Assembly (NCBI GenBank): GCA_019233975.1
Contig: JAFALY010000021.1
Location: 1 to 39,434, forward strand
Direction of reading: 5' to 3'
Length of the DNA: 39,434 nt
Source: Alphaproteobacteria bacterium
GTDB taxonomy: Bacteria; Pseudomonadota; Alphaproteobacteria; UBA9219
Shown: in pieces, positions 7,981 through 15,508 of the stretch
How the letters are laid out: the number at the start of each line of letters is the position of its first letter
Numbering within the stretch: the first letter of the stretch is position 1
Made by a program: the position numbers and the translations under genes
Notes under the pieces: generated by a model
Database searches by the model: none
What the model saw: the letters and a program-made list of their open reading frames with translations, nothing else
Told to the model about the DNA's origin: nothing

Positions 7981-8672
7981 TACGCCCCCTCTTTCAACAA
8001 ATGCGGCAAGCGCGTTCTGATGGCCGCGTGAATGTCGGGCATGGTTTCAAATACTGCCACAGCGCCAGCATCACGCAGCATATCGCCATGCGTGTCATCG
8101 CAATGTTTGCCGCCAACAAAACCCCAGACGGTCATGTCCGCTGCCACGCCAGCCTTGACGCCGTTCGCGCTGTCTTCGATCACAAGACAATGTTCGGGCA
8201 GCGTGCCGATTTGCCGCGCCGCATGCAGATAAACATCGGGCGCGGGCTTACCGTTCGGCTGATCAAACCCGCTATAGATATGCGGCGTGAAGTGGTTCCA
8301 GAATCCGGTCGGCTTAAGCGTCAATTGCAACCGCTCCATCGGACTGCCTGAGGCAACGGCCTTTGGCACCGCCAGACTTTCAACCAATGTCTGCGCATGC
8401 GGAATGGTTTCCAGATGGTTTTCCAACTGCCAACGACGGCGTTCGCGGTAGGCCTGCATCATGGTGGGCGTCACAGGCACACCGATCAGATTACAAACCG
8501 ATTCAATCAAAGGCGGCGCCGTGCCGTGAAACTGGTTGGCGATTTCCGCCTCAACATGTACACCCATGGGCGTCAGCACATGCATCAGCGCGTCATAGAC
8601 CTGATACTCACTGTCCAGCAGCACGCCGTCGCAGTCAAAAATAACAGCCTTCGGATGCAAATCAGCCGTCAT
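7980..8672 (-). CDS. HAD-superfamily phosphatase (beta-phosphoglucomutase-like)
   Basis: The 230-aa protein has HAD motif I FDCDGVLLDSE near the N-terminus, a helical cap domain (about residues 20-85), motif II ASGS, and motifs III/IV in GKPAPDVYLHAARQ and VIEDSANGVKAG. This is the subfamily of beta-phosphoglucomutases and small sugar-phosphate phosphatases such as YieH. The ATG at 8672 overlaps the upstream cobW stop as ATGA, which favours it over an in-frame GTG three codons earlier. The substrate is not predictable. Its position suggests co-expression with the CobW GTPase and the WD40 protein. Confidence 0.85.
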   Translation of the reverse strand: MTADLHPKAVIFDCDGVLLDSEYQVYDALMHVLTPMGVHVEAEIANQFHGTAPPLIESVCNLIGVPVTPTMMQAYRERRRWQLENHLETIPHAQTLVESLAVPKAVASGSPMERLQLTLKPTGFWNHFTPHIYSGFDQPNGKPAPDVYLHAARQIGTLPEHCLVIEDSANGVKAGVAADMTVWGFVGGKHCDDTHGDMLRDAGAVAVFETMPDIHAAIRTRLPHLLKEGA

Positions 8673-9748
8673 GCGCGGCACGCTTCAAACCCCTCACGCA
8701 GCGCATCGCGATCCAGATCGCGACCAATAAACACCAGTTTGCTTTGGCGCGTGGCACCTTCGGGCCAGTCGGCCAGCGCACTGCCTTCCATCATCATATG
8801 CACGCCCTGAATGGCCAGACGTTTATTCTGACCATAGACATCCAGAATGCCCTTATAGCGCAGCAGATCCTGCCCTTTGTTCGCGCGCAAATCGGCCATC
8901 CAGTTTTCAAACTTCGTCAGATGGATCGGCTGATCGAGCGTCAGCGACAGACTGCCGATCGTGTCATCATGTTGATGGTCATGATGGTCGTGATGATGAT
9001 CCGGATGGTCACAATCAGCGGCGCAATCACTATGGTCGTGGTCGTGATGGTGATGCCCGTGTTCATACCCATGGTCATGATCGTGGTCATGATGATGGTG
9101 CGTGCCGGCTTTCAGAAAATCCGGTTCATGCGCCAGAATATGGTCCAGATCAAAACTACCGAGACCGAGCACCTGGTTCAGCGGCACCTGGCACCGTTCG
9201 GTGCGGACCAGTTTGGCAAAGCGGTTGATGCCGCGGATGGCGGCTTCGACCTGTTTCAGCTCTTCAGCGCTGACCAGATCGGTTTTGTTCAGCAGGATCA
9301 CATCCGCAAACGCGATTTGTTCGCGTGCTTCTTTGGAATCCTTCAGGCGCAGCGGCAGATGCTTGGCGTCCACAACGGTGACGATGCTGTCCAGCTTGGA
9401 CCGCGCGGCCACATCCGGGTCGGCAAAGAATGTCTGCGCCACCGGGCCCGGGTCGGCCAGACCAGTTGTTTCAATCAGAATGCCATCGAACCCGCCCGCA
9501 CGGCGCATCAACCCGCCCAGCACGCGGATCAGGTCCCCGCGCACGGTACAGCAAAGGCAGCCGTTATTCATTTCAAAGATTTCTTCGTCCGCGCCGACGA
9601 TCAGGTCGTTATCGATTCCGACCTCGCCGAACTCATTGACGATGACCGCATATTTCTTGCCATGCGGTTCGGACAGGATACGGTTCAAAAGCGTGGTCTT
9701 TCCAGCGCCCAGATAGCCGGTTAATACGGTGACGGGATACGTCTTCAT
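8669..9748 (-). CDS. CobW/COG0523-family GTPase, putative metallochaperone
   Basis: The 359-aa protein is a G3E P-loop GTPase. It has Walker A GYLGAGKTT (residues 11-19), the metal-binding CLCC motif (64-67), a switch region ETTGLADP and the guanine-specificity NKTD (154-157). The CobW C-terminal domain starts around residue 265. Between them is a histidine/aspartate-rich stretch (about 217-260) with more than 20 His, a likely zinc or other transition-metal binding region. Family members deliver or insert metals (Zn, Co, Fe). The genes behind it (HAD, WD40, argE) overlap end to end. ArgE-type enzymes need zinc, so zinc is a plausible cargo, but no Zur box was convincingly seen. Confidence 0.9.
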   Translation of the reverse strand: MKTYPVTVLTGYLGAGKTTLLNRILSEPHGKKYAVIVNEFGEVGIDNDLIVGADEEIFEMNNGCLCCTVRGDLIRVLGGLMRRAGGFDGILIETTGLADPGPVAQTFFADPDVAARSKLDSIVTVVDAKHLPLRLKDSKEAREQIAFADVILLNKTDLVSAEELKQVEAAIRGINRFAKLVRTERCQVPLNQVLGLGSFDLDHILAHEPDFLKAGTHHHHDHDHDHGYEHGHHHHDHDHSDCAADCDHPDHHHDHHDHQHDDTIGSLSLTLDQPIHLTKFENWMADLRANKGQDLLRYKGILDVYGQNKRLAIQGVHMMMEGSALADWPEGATRQSKLVFIGRDLDRDALREGFEACRA

Positions 9749-9841
9749 GCCAACCCCTTAAAAGATATAGAAATATTAGATGCCGTTTTGAACATTACAT
9801 TTCAAGCCCTGCCTCTGACATGTTGTTGCTTTTTTAACGCT

Positions 9842-9853
9842 AAAACGCGTTTT
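9842..9853. repeat. 12-bp perfect palindrome in the cobW/STAS intergenic region
   Basis: AAAACGCGTTTT is a perfect palindrome about 95 bases upstream of cobW and 100 bases upstream of the STAS gene, between their divergent starts. It could be an operator half or chance; only one copy was seen. Confidence 0.35.
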
Positions 9854-9876
9854 GGATGCAACTATTTCTGTTTGAA

Positions 9877-9905
9877 TTGCTTACATTAACGAGTTGGAGG
9901 ATAAT
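9877..9905 (+). promoter_or_regulatory. Putative sigma-70 promoter of the STAS gene
   Basis: TTGCTT (9877-9882) and GATAAT (9900-9905) are separated by 17 bases, about 50 bases before the STAS start codon. Transcription would begin near 9912. This is a fair housekeeping-type match. Confidence 0.5.
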
Positions 9906-9953
9906 GGGCAAACCAGTTCACTCTAACCGGAAACTTAACCCAAGAGGTGTGCA

Positions 9954-10301
9954 ATGCCCGTTATTTACACCGACCAATGGAAGCTTTCGGAACCCGGCAT
10001 TATGGAATTGACCGGTCGCCTCGACTCGGACGCCGGTGTTGAACTGGAAGAAAGCGTTATTCTCTGCATCCAAAGCGGTATGCGTGATCTGGTTCTGGAT
10101 TGCGCCGATCTGGACACCGTAACGGGTGCCGGAACGCAGTCGTTGCTGCGCATCGCGCGCGAAATGCAGCAGGCGGGCGGCAAGCTGGCGGTTTGCAACC
10201 TGAACGGCGATGTACGCGCCATGTTCGAACTGTGCAGCCTGGATAAATTCATCCCGTCCTATGAAGACCAGATGGCGGCCCGTATCGCCATGGCCGCCTG
10301 A
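9954..10301 (+). CDS. STAS-domain protein (anti-sigma-antagonist-like)
   Basis: The 115-aa protein is a single STAS domain: MELTGRLDSDAGVELEESV, then GMRDLVLDCADLDTVTGAG, then a helix, GGKLAVCNLNGDVRAMFEL and a final amphipathic helix. STAS proteins such as SpoIIAA/RsbV bind anti-sigma kinases or act in chemoreceptor and sulphate-transport complexes. The usual phosphorylated serine motif (DSSG) is replaced by TGAG (residues 57-60), so normal Ser phosphorylation at that site is not possible. It is monocistronic, with AGAGGT about 6 bases before the ATG. No partner kinase or phosphatase lies in the window, so its pathway is unknown. Confidence 0.85.
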   Translation: MPVIYTDQWKLSEPGIMELTGRLDSDAGVELEESVILCIQSGMRDLVLDCADLDTVTGAGTQSLLRIAREMQQAGGKLAVCNLNGDVRAMFELCSLDKFIPSYEDQMAARIAMAA

Positions 10302-10334
10302 AAAAGCGGCGTTAATTATCGAAAACATCAACTG

Positions 10335-10363
10335 TTGCACAGGCGGAAAGTGTCGCCTATAGT
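10335..10363 (+). promoter_or_regulatory. Sigma-70 promoter of tRNA-Pro
   Basis: TTGCAC (10335-10340) and TATAGT (10358-10363) are spaced 17 bases apart. They are followed by a GC-rich discriminator (GCGCC), typical of stable-RNA promoters. Transcription would start near 10370, about 43 bases before the tRNA. Confidence 0.75.
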
Positions 10364-10412
10364 GCGCCTCCCCATAGGCGGGGCGGGTTTTAACCTGTTC
10401 GCCTGTTCCGGT

Positions 10413-10489
10413 CGGGATGTAGCGCAGCCTGGTAGCGCATCAGTCTGGGGGACTGGGGGTCGCAAGTTCGAATCTTGTCATCCCGACCA
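10413..10489 (+). tRNA. tRNA-Pro, anticodon GGG
   Basis: The 77-nt cloverleaf is complete. The acceptor stem CGGGATG (10413-10419) pairs with CATCCCG (10479-10485), and CCA is encoded (10487-10489). The D arm is GCGC/GCGC with a GG-containing loop. The anticodon loop CTGGGGG (10445-10451) has GGG at 10447-10449. The T arm carries TTCGAAT. The first pair C1-G72 and discriminator A73 are the usual bacterial proline identity elements. A run of six T (10491-10496) follows and may help termination. Confidence 0.96.
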
Positions 10490-10528
10490 TTTTTTCACAT
10501 CGCATAGAATGAGCGGCAGGCGGCCAGC

Positions 10529-10828
10529 TTACATTAACGCGGCGCGTAGCGGGCGGATGCAAATACTGTCCAGGAACCTGAGCACGTCCTGAATCTGCGC
10601 CCCAGTCAGGGTGTGGATGCCGTTGCGGCATTTGAATTCGGTTTCGATCATCGCGCAAACAAAAGAAAACGGGATATTGTTGGTTGTCGCCACACAATCG
10701 ATGGCCCGCATCAGCGAAGTCAGCGCTTCCTCTGGCGAGCGGCCACTGACATTCAGAGGGGCGAATACATTGTTTTGTTTCTGTGAATAGGAACTGAAAT
10801 CAATAACCTTGATATTACCATCACCCAT
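10529..10828 (-). CDS. Hypothetical 99-aa protein
   Basis: This small soluble protein begins MGDGNIKVIDFSSYSQKQ and continues with a mostly helical C-terminal part (SPEEALTSLMRAIDCVA and LTGAQIQDVLRFLDSICIRP). It has four cysteines but no CxxC pair. It has an excellent ribosome-binding site (AAGGAG, 6 bases before the ATG), which is the main reason to believe it is translated. It ends about 40 bases after the tRNA gene on the opposite strand. I do not recognise the family. Confidence 0.65.
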   Translation of the reverse strand: MGDGNIKVIDFSSYSQKQNNVFAPLNVSGRSPEEALTSLMRAIDCVATTNNIPFSFVCAMIETEFKCRNGIHTLTGAQIQDVLRFLDSICIRPLRAALM

Positions 10829-10998
10829 ACCGCGCTCCTTTGGTGCTAAAACCGAAAGCTGGCGTTCAGATCAGAACAGGGGTGATTATACCCGTATGCA
10901 GTTTACTTGCGCCGCGGAATATCTGTTTGAAAGTAAAATTTCGGGGTTGCATGGCGCAGAATCCACCCTGCCCACGCAGGCGGCATGGCAATGTTGGC

Positions 10999-11694
10999 TC
11001 AGCCCTTATCCAACAAAGCGCTGTTCGGGTTGATAAGCGGCGTCGCCTTTTCCCACATTGACTTGAACTGCAACCGGTACGTATCGGCAATCGCCTTCGA
11101 TTGAACAACGATCATTCTGCCTTCTTTATTAGCCAGAATATCGAACACGGCAAATTTGTTGCCATAGACGTAGAACGGCACGCAATCGACATAGCTTCTT
11201 GGTAAATAGCGATATTCTATAATCGGAGAATTCATGTGGTGTTGGTCTTCGGTCAAAATACATTTTATGCGTATAATATTCTGTACAATCATCATACGAT
11301 CAATGTGCGATTGACGATGAGAGCCCAAAAATTGAATAAACTTCCTTCTCATCTCCATCGACCATACCTGCACAATTTCCCCGCCGTGCTGGATGCCGGT
11401 ATGATAAACATCATCTTGAAATTTCCGTGCGCCGTCTTCTCCTTCATAAATTGTGATGTCGTGCGAACGTTCCCGGACACCATTGCCATCCATAAATTCC
11501 AGACCGGCCAATTCGAATACGTCGCGGATTTTGTCATTCGTGCTGTCACGCGGCGAAATGTGGCCGCTTTCTATCTTGCGGATGGTGGTGATTGAAAGGT
11601 CTGTTTTTGCGGCCAGTTCTTCCTGCGACCAATCCAGAATGGCGCGGGCGGCCCGTATTTGCGGTGCATTGATATAGGTTTTATTGCCTGCCAT
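10999..11694 (-). CDS. XRE-family transcriptional regulator with C-terminal sensor-like domain
   Basis: Residues 10-65 of this 231-aa protein form a Cro/C1 helix-turn-helix (QIRAARAILDWSQEELAAK, then TDLSITTIRKIESGHISP). The C-terminal two thirds (about 80-225) ends in FYVYGNKFAVFDILANKEG, IVVQSKAIADTYRLQFKSMW. That pattern resembles the phospholipase-D-like effector domain found behind some HTH domains (TrmB-type), without clear catalytic HKD motifs. It probably represses or activates a neighbouring gene; target and ligand are unknown. Codon use and base composition are visibly more AT-rich than the flanking genes, suggesting recent acquisition. The ribosome-binding site before the ATG is weak. 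Confidence 0.82.
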   Translation of the reverse strand: MAGNKTYINAPQIRAARAILDWSQEELAAKTDLSITTIRKIESGHISPRDSTNDKIRDVFELAGLEFMDGNGVRERSHDITIYEGEDGARKFQDDVYHTGIQHGGEIVQVWSMEMRRKFIQFLGSHRQSHIDRMMIVQNIIRIKCILTEDQHHMNSPIIEYRYLPRSYVDCVPFYVYGNKFAVFDILANKEGRMIVVQSKAIADTYRLQFKSMWEKATPLINPNSALLDKG

Positions 11695-11930
11695 AGAACA
11701 AACCCAACCTCACAAAGCAGGTGGCCAGAGTAACGCGCACTCCGTAAAACCACAATATGCATGGCCAATAAAACGGTCATGGAAAGAGTAATGACAGGCA
11801 TACAAAAGCATTACTTATTGTGAAAACCGTGAAAATCGGCATTTTCAGTGGTTATTTCCGCCACATACTCTGCTTTGTTTGCACCCTAAATCCCCGCAGA
11901 ATGTGCGCGCAATATTCAGGGGAGGCCTTC

Positions 11931-12284
11931 ATGGTGCAGCAAGTCCTGAAAGTGTATGAACAAACATCGTTGCAATATGGCGCGGCGGAAACGTTAACCG
12001 CCGAGCACCCGCACAGGCCCGAGCCACACAAACAGCCCAGTTGCCGCATGTACCATGACCCGGACGAAGGTCTGGATGTGCCGGAATATCCGCCGCAGAA
12101 ATGGGCCCACCTGCCCATGGCCGAGCAGATTGCCGAGGCGATTGTCGATTGCATGAACAAAACCGGACAGTGTTGGATTATCGATATCCGCGCCATGGGT
12201 TTTTCATTAAACGACATTGCGCGTTATTGGCCGGACGCCTGCGCCATGGCCGAACGCAAACGACCGCGACAGATCGCCTTCTGA
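11931..12284 (+). CDS. Hypothetical 117-aa protein
   Basis: The protein starts MVQQVLKVYEQTSLQYGA, has a Pro/His-rich middle (HPHRPEPHKQP) and a C-terminal half with MAEQIAEAIVDCMNKTG and GFSLNDIARYWPDA. The latter looks like a short helix-turn-helix-like element, but this is only a resemblance. The start at 11931 is chosen because GGGGAGG (11919-11925) lies 5 bases upstream; longer in-frame starts lack such a site. It is divergent from the XRE regulator, with 236 bases between the starts, so it is a candidate target of that regulator. I do not recognise the family. Confidence 0.62.
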   Translation: MVQQVLKVYEQTSLQYGAAETLTAEHPHRPEPHKQPSCRMYHDPDEGLDVPEYPPQKWAHLPMAEQIAEAIVDCMNKTGQCWIIDIRAMGFSLNDIARYWPDACAMAERKRPRQIAF

Positions 12285-12297
12285 CCGCGACCGCCGC

Positions 12298-13239
12298 CTA
12301 ACCCTGTCCCGGCGCCATCGCACAAGCGGGTGGCAGGGGCTGTGTCGGCTGCATGAATTTCTTTAGGCATGCGCGAACGGCATTCAGGATTTCATCACCA
12401 CGCGTGGCATTGACCTGCATATCGCTTTTATCAAACTGTGGCGGAACGCCTGCGGCAATATCGTACCAATGCATGTTGAAAAACTGAACAAGGCCGGACA
12501 TCTGTTGCTGCGCCTCACGCGAAGCCTGCAGCCCCGTTTCGGAATCCTCGGCCGTTATAACCAGTTTTGCACCCGTTATCGCGGCGGTGGCCATATAAGC
12601 ATCCGGTGCGGGCTTGGATTGCAAAACCCAGTGCCCGCCTGCAGGTATGGGCTCCGGCGGTGAGAAAATCTCCCGCCTCATCAGGTCATTCAAATAATGC
12701 GGGTCAAGCGCCTGCAGATCCTGCGGTGACAACACACCATCCGGGATACCATCACAGGGCGTCAAATAAGGCAGTATACCCGCAGTGCCAAGTTTATGTC
12801 GCGCGCGGGGACTGCCTGAATTGGTCACAGCAACAACACGAATGCCAAGGGCGTTGAGAAGTTGCAATGCCTCAATCACACCGTCGCGTGCGACATAGTC
12901 GATTTTCATACATTCCGCCGTGTAATCGGCCTCGAAAATTTCACGGCTGCCCGTGTAGCCTTTGGATTGAAACAATTCATGAATGGCCTGCATGCCCTTA
13001 CCGCGAATTTCATCAACCGAAACGGGAACTTGCACGCCAGCCGCCCGTATCATCGCTTGCAGGCCAATTTCTTCTGAATCAATCAGTGTGCCGTCAATGT
13101 CAAAGGCGACGACAATATCGCGCGGATCAAACTGCTCGTGTAACAGGACCGCGCCTACGGATGTAGCGCAACACTCAAATTGCTGGGTATCGACCATAAT
13201 AATGCCAATAAAATAAACACCCTTTATAAAGAACCGCAT
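12298..13239 (-). CDS. HAD-superfamily hydrolase
   Basis: The 313-aa protein shows HAD motif I as VAFDIDGTLIDSEE (near residues 43-56), a helical cap, motif II VAVTNSGSPRARHKL and motif III/IV KPAPDAYMATAA ... ITAEDSETGLQASREAQ. This is the phosphoglycolate phosphatase/beta-PGM-like group (type I cap), but with an unusual N-terminal stretch and a longer middle (about residues 175-215). A later ATG at 13197 would give 299 residues. The first ATG is kept because AGG lies 7 bases upstream of it, whereas the second has no visible site. The substrate is unknown. Confidence 0.78.
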   Translation of the reverse strand: MRFFIKGVYFIGIIMVDTQQFECCATSVGAVLLHEQFDPRDIVVAFDIDGTLIDSEEIGLQAMIRAAGVQVPVSVDEIRGKGMQAIHELFQSKGYTGSREIFEADYTAECMKIDYVARDGVIEALQLLNALGIRVVAVTNSGSPRARHKLGTAGILPYLTPCDGIPDGVLSPQDLQALDPHYLNDLMRREIFSPPEPIPAGGHWVLQSKPAPDAYMATAAITGAKLVITAEDSETGLQASREAQQQMSGLVQFFNMHWYDIAAGVPPQFDKSDMQVNATRGDEILNAVRACLKKFMQPTQPLPPACAMAPGQG

Positions 13240-13321
13240 AGCACGACCTGTGACAGTAAAACAATTGTTGCATGCGATATTCCCCCTTGCCCCCGTTACG
13301 CGGCGGCGTTAACCCTTAGCC

Positions 13322-14233
13322 ATGAATATCTTCACCGATATTAATCCTGCGGCATGGATTGACCGCAACATGCCGGACAGTTGGCGTCCCTATGCGCGGC
13401 TGATGCGCCTTGACCGGCCTATCGGCACGTGGCTGTTGCTTCTGCCTTGCTGGTGGAGTTTGGCGCTGGTGGAGGGTGCACCCTGGCTATCCGGCCTTTT
13501 CTATGCGCTTCTGTTCGCCATCGGTGCCCTCATCATGCGGGGTGCGGGGTGTGTCGTGAACGATATTTACGACCGCAACATAGACAAGATGGTAGAGCGT
13601 ACAAGCATCCGCCCTTTGGCGAGCGGTGAGGTGACGTTATGGCAAGCACTGGTTTTTCTGGCGGTGCTGTTGCTGATCGGGCTCGGCATCCTTTTCTGCT
13701 TTAACAAGACAACGCTTTATACCGCTATTATCTCGCTCGCGCTGGTTTTCACCTATCCATTGATGAAGCGCATCACGTGGTGGCCGCAATTATTTCTGGG
13801 CTTCACGTTTAACTGGGGCGCGTTGTTGGGGTGGGCTGCCCTGACGGGCAGCATCGGCATGGCGACGATCCCGCTGTATCTGGGGGGTGTTGTCTGGACA
13901 TTGGCCTACGACACGCTTTATGCCCACCAGGATAAACGTGATGATCTGGCGGTCGGTGTTAAATCAACCGCACTGCTGTTCGGCGACAAATCGCGCCCCA
14001 TCATCGCGTTGTTTTACATTGCGGCGCTGGGTTTCTTTGCGCTGGCTGGTTTGGCCGCGCAAATGCACGGCCTGTTTTACAAAGGCCTGGTCATCGCCGG
14101 GTTACAGGCCGCGTGGCATCTGGCGCTGTGGCGCATGGATGATCCTGCTGATTGCCTGAAGCGGTTCAAAGCCAGTCGCGATTTTGGCCTGATTATCCTT
14201 GCCGCCATTTTGTTGGGGCATTGGCCGGTTTGA
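13322..14233 (+). CDS. ubiA: 4-hydroxybenzoate polyprenyltransferase UbiA
   Basis: The 303-aa integral membrane protein would prenylate 4-hydroxybenzoate, the first membrane step of ubiquinone synthesis. It has the first Asp-rich prenyl-diphosphate motif NDIYDRNIDKMVERT with RPLASGEV after it, the second motif YDTLYAHQDKRDDLAVGVKS, and about eight to nine hydrophobic helices. LMRLDRPIGTWLLLLPCWW is the typical UbiA start. No clear ribosome-binding site precedes the ATG. A methyltransferase gene begins 1 base after its stop. It is divergent from the HAD gene. Confidence 0.94.
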   Translation: MNIFTDINPAAWIDRNMPDSWRPYARLMRLDRPIGTWLLLLPCWWSLALVEGAPWLSGLFYALLFAIGALIMRGAGCVVNDIYDRNIDKMVERTSIRPLASGEVTLWQALVFLAVLLLIGLGILFCFNKTTLYTAIISLALVFTYPLMKRITWWPQLFLGFTFNWGALLGWAALTGSIGMATIPLYLGGVVWTLAYDTLYAHQDKRDDLAVGVKSTALLFGDKSRPIIALFYIAALGFFALAGLAAQMHGLFYKGLVIAGLQAAWHLALWRMDDPADCLKRFKASRDFGLIILAAILLGHWPV

Positions 14234-14234
14234 T

Positions 14235-14912
14235 ATGACGGATACAAATGCCCTGCCGGTTGATTTCGCGCGGTTTGTCGAAGAGCGCACAGCGATAGCC
14301 TCACCGCCCTTGTTGCCGGAAATCAAACTGCATCTGGCCAATGAAGTGCCGGATTTATGGAAGGCAACGGAACTGGCGTTAAACAGCACCCATGTCCCGC
14401 CGCCATACTGGGCTTTTGCCTGGCCGGGCGGGCAGGCGGTCGCGCGTTACATTCTGGATCATCCTGAATGGGTGCGCGGCAAACGCGTTCTGGACATGGC
14501 GTCGGGTTCGGGTATGTGCGCGATCGCCGCGATGAAAGCGGGCGCCAAAAAAGTGACGGCGGTTGATATTGACCTGATCGCGCTGGCCGCCATGGAAAAA
14601 AATGCGCGGCTGAATGATGTATCCATCACCATACGCAGCGGTATCGACATCCACAAAGCGCCATGGTGGACCGATGTCATCATTGCAGGCGATGTCTGTT
14701 ACGAACAGCCGATGGCCACGCATATGATCCACTGGCTACGCCTGTGCTGTGAAAAAGGCATAACCGTTCTGCTGGGTGATCCGGGGCGGATATATGTGCC
14801 GCAGGATGGGCTGAAGCGCCTGCAGGATTACAAAGTTCCTGCCTTGCGTGAAATAGAAGACAGCGACGTACGGGCCGCCGCTGTCTATCAACTCTTTATA
14901 CCAAAGGGATAA
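14235..14912 (+). CDS. Class I SAM-dependent methyltransferase (ETFB lysine methyltransferase-like)
   Basis: The 225-aa protein has the SAM-binding motif VLDMASGSGMCAIAAMKAGA, acidic motif II VTAVDIDLIALAAMEKNARLN and a post-I IIAGDVCYEQPMA. PPYWAFAWPGGQAVARYIL in the N-terminal part is characteristic of the METTL20/ETFB-lysine and related protein methyltransferases. The ATG one base after the ubiA stop is chosen; an earlier in-frame start would lie inside ubiA. It is probably co-transcribed with ubiA and is convergent with sciP, leaving only a 4-base gap. The electron-transfer-flavoprotein target is a family-based inference. Confidence 0.85.
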   Translation: MTDTNALPVDFARFVEERTAIASPPLLPEIKLHLANEVPDLWKATELALNSTHVPPPYWAFAWPGGQAVARYILDHPEWVRGKRVLDMASGSGMCAIAAMKAGAKKVTAVDIDLIALAAMEKNARLNDVSITIRSGIDIHKAPWWTDVIIAGDVCYEQPMATHMIHWLRLCCEKGITVLLGDPGRIYVPQDGLKRLQDYKVPALREIEDSDVRAAAVYQLFIPKG

Positions 14913-14916
14913 TCGG

Positions 14917-15273
14917 TTATTCCGCCGCTTGCATGCGGTGGTCTTCCTGCCCATGCGGCAGGCGGTATTCCTGCGTACGGGTTGCGCGCAGACCGCGCAC
15001 GCCATAGGTGTCGAGCAAGGACATCCACGACTTGAATTCCTCTTCCGACAAACGATAGCGTTCGCAAGCCGATTCAAAAGTCAGCACGCCGTTGCGGACA
15101 GCGGCGACAACCTGCGCCTTGCGACGCATGACCCAGCGTTGCGTGTCGGGCGGCGGCAATTTGTCAAGTTCGCGTTGGCGGTCAGCTTCCGAAATACGGA
15201 CAATTTTGACCTGCTCGCCGCGCTGCGCGAAGGCTGGCTTTTGTGTTTGCGGATGCGGCATGGCATGCATCAT
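14917..15273 (-). CDS. sciP: CtrA inhibitor SciP (DUF1153)
   Basis: This 118-aa protein contains the highly conserved DUF1153 block DTQRWVMRRKAQVVAAVRNG, then LTFESACERYRLSEEEFKSW and GVRGLRATRTQEYR, a helix-turn-helix-like fold. In Caulobacter, SciP represses CtrA-activated genes late in the cell cycle. The start at 15273 (ATG ATG) is chosen because GAGGAG lies 7 bases upstream; a longer frame to 15327 has no such site. It is about 25 residues longer at the N-terminus than Caulobacter SciP. A CtrA-type half-site lies upstream. The family is restricted to alphaproteobacteria. Confidence 0.92.
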   Translation of the reverse strand: MMHAMPHPQTQKPAFAQRGEQVKIVRISEADRQRELDKLPPPDTQRWVMRRKAQVVAAVRNGVLTFESACERYRLSEEEFKSWMSLLDTYGVRGLRATRTQEYRLPHGQEDHRMQAAE

Positions 15274-15344
15274 GGCAATACTCCTCAAGGAAACCGTCTG
15301 TGAAATGTGGACTGATCTTAATCCCAAGCCGATTAAAATAAGGC

Positions 15345-15391
15345 TAACCGTTATGGTTAATTTGTAGCAAAAGTGTTAAAGAAAGTGTCAA
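15345..15391 (-). promoter_or_regulatory. sciP promoter region with CtrA-like half-site
   Basis: On the minus strand a perfect TTGACA -35 (15391-15386) is followed 17-18 bases later by a weak -10 (GCTACA/CTACAA). Just downstream is TTAACCAT (15360-15353), the form of half-site reported for CtrA in Caulobacter. It lies within an inverted repeat TAACC-N5-GGTTA (15345-15359). The location about 80 bases before the sciP start fits a regulated promoter; binding by CtrA is inferred. Confidence 0.55.
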
Positions 15392-15437
15392 TTTAACAAT
15401 GTATTAGAGGCAATTTAGCGTAAATTTCCGCGACGCG

Positions 15438-15493
15438 GAAAAAGCCCGCAGAATCAATCACAAATGCTTGTGCCACAAGCGTTATTGATTCGC
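15438..15493 (-). terminator. Rho-independent terminator after the nuclease-fold gene
   Basis: On the minus strand GAATCAAT/ATTGATTC (15451-15458 with 15484-15491) forms an 8-bp outer stem. An inner 7-bp stem (15466-15472 with 15474-15480) lies within it, and GCGGGCTTTTT follows. It begins about 15 bases after the stop codon of the gene at 15509. A second inverted repeat (15425-15432 with 15434-15441, TTTCCGCG/CGCGGAAA) lies directly behind. Confidence 0.75.
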
Positions 15494-15508
15494 AGTGCCT
15501 GTACTGAA

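Noticed and set aside
8744-9724. Long open frame on the plus strand, Met/Val-rich
   Set aside because: It is antisense to cobW; the Met/Val runs are the reverse of the His/Asp-rich repeat codons, and no ribosome-binding site or family is seen.
9749-9840. Zur-box-like sequence upstream of cobW (GAAATGTAATGTT on the minus strand)
   Set aside because: Only one arm resembles the Zur consensus; there is no matching second arm at the right spacing.
10413-10489. tRNA-Pro as an integration site for an island
   Set aside because: I looked for a repeat of the tRNA 3' end downstream and for an integrase and saw neither within the window.
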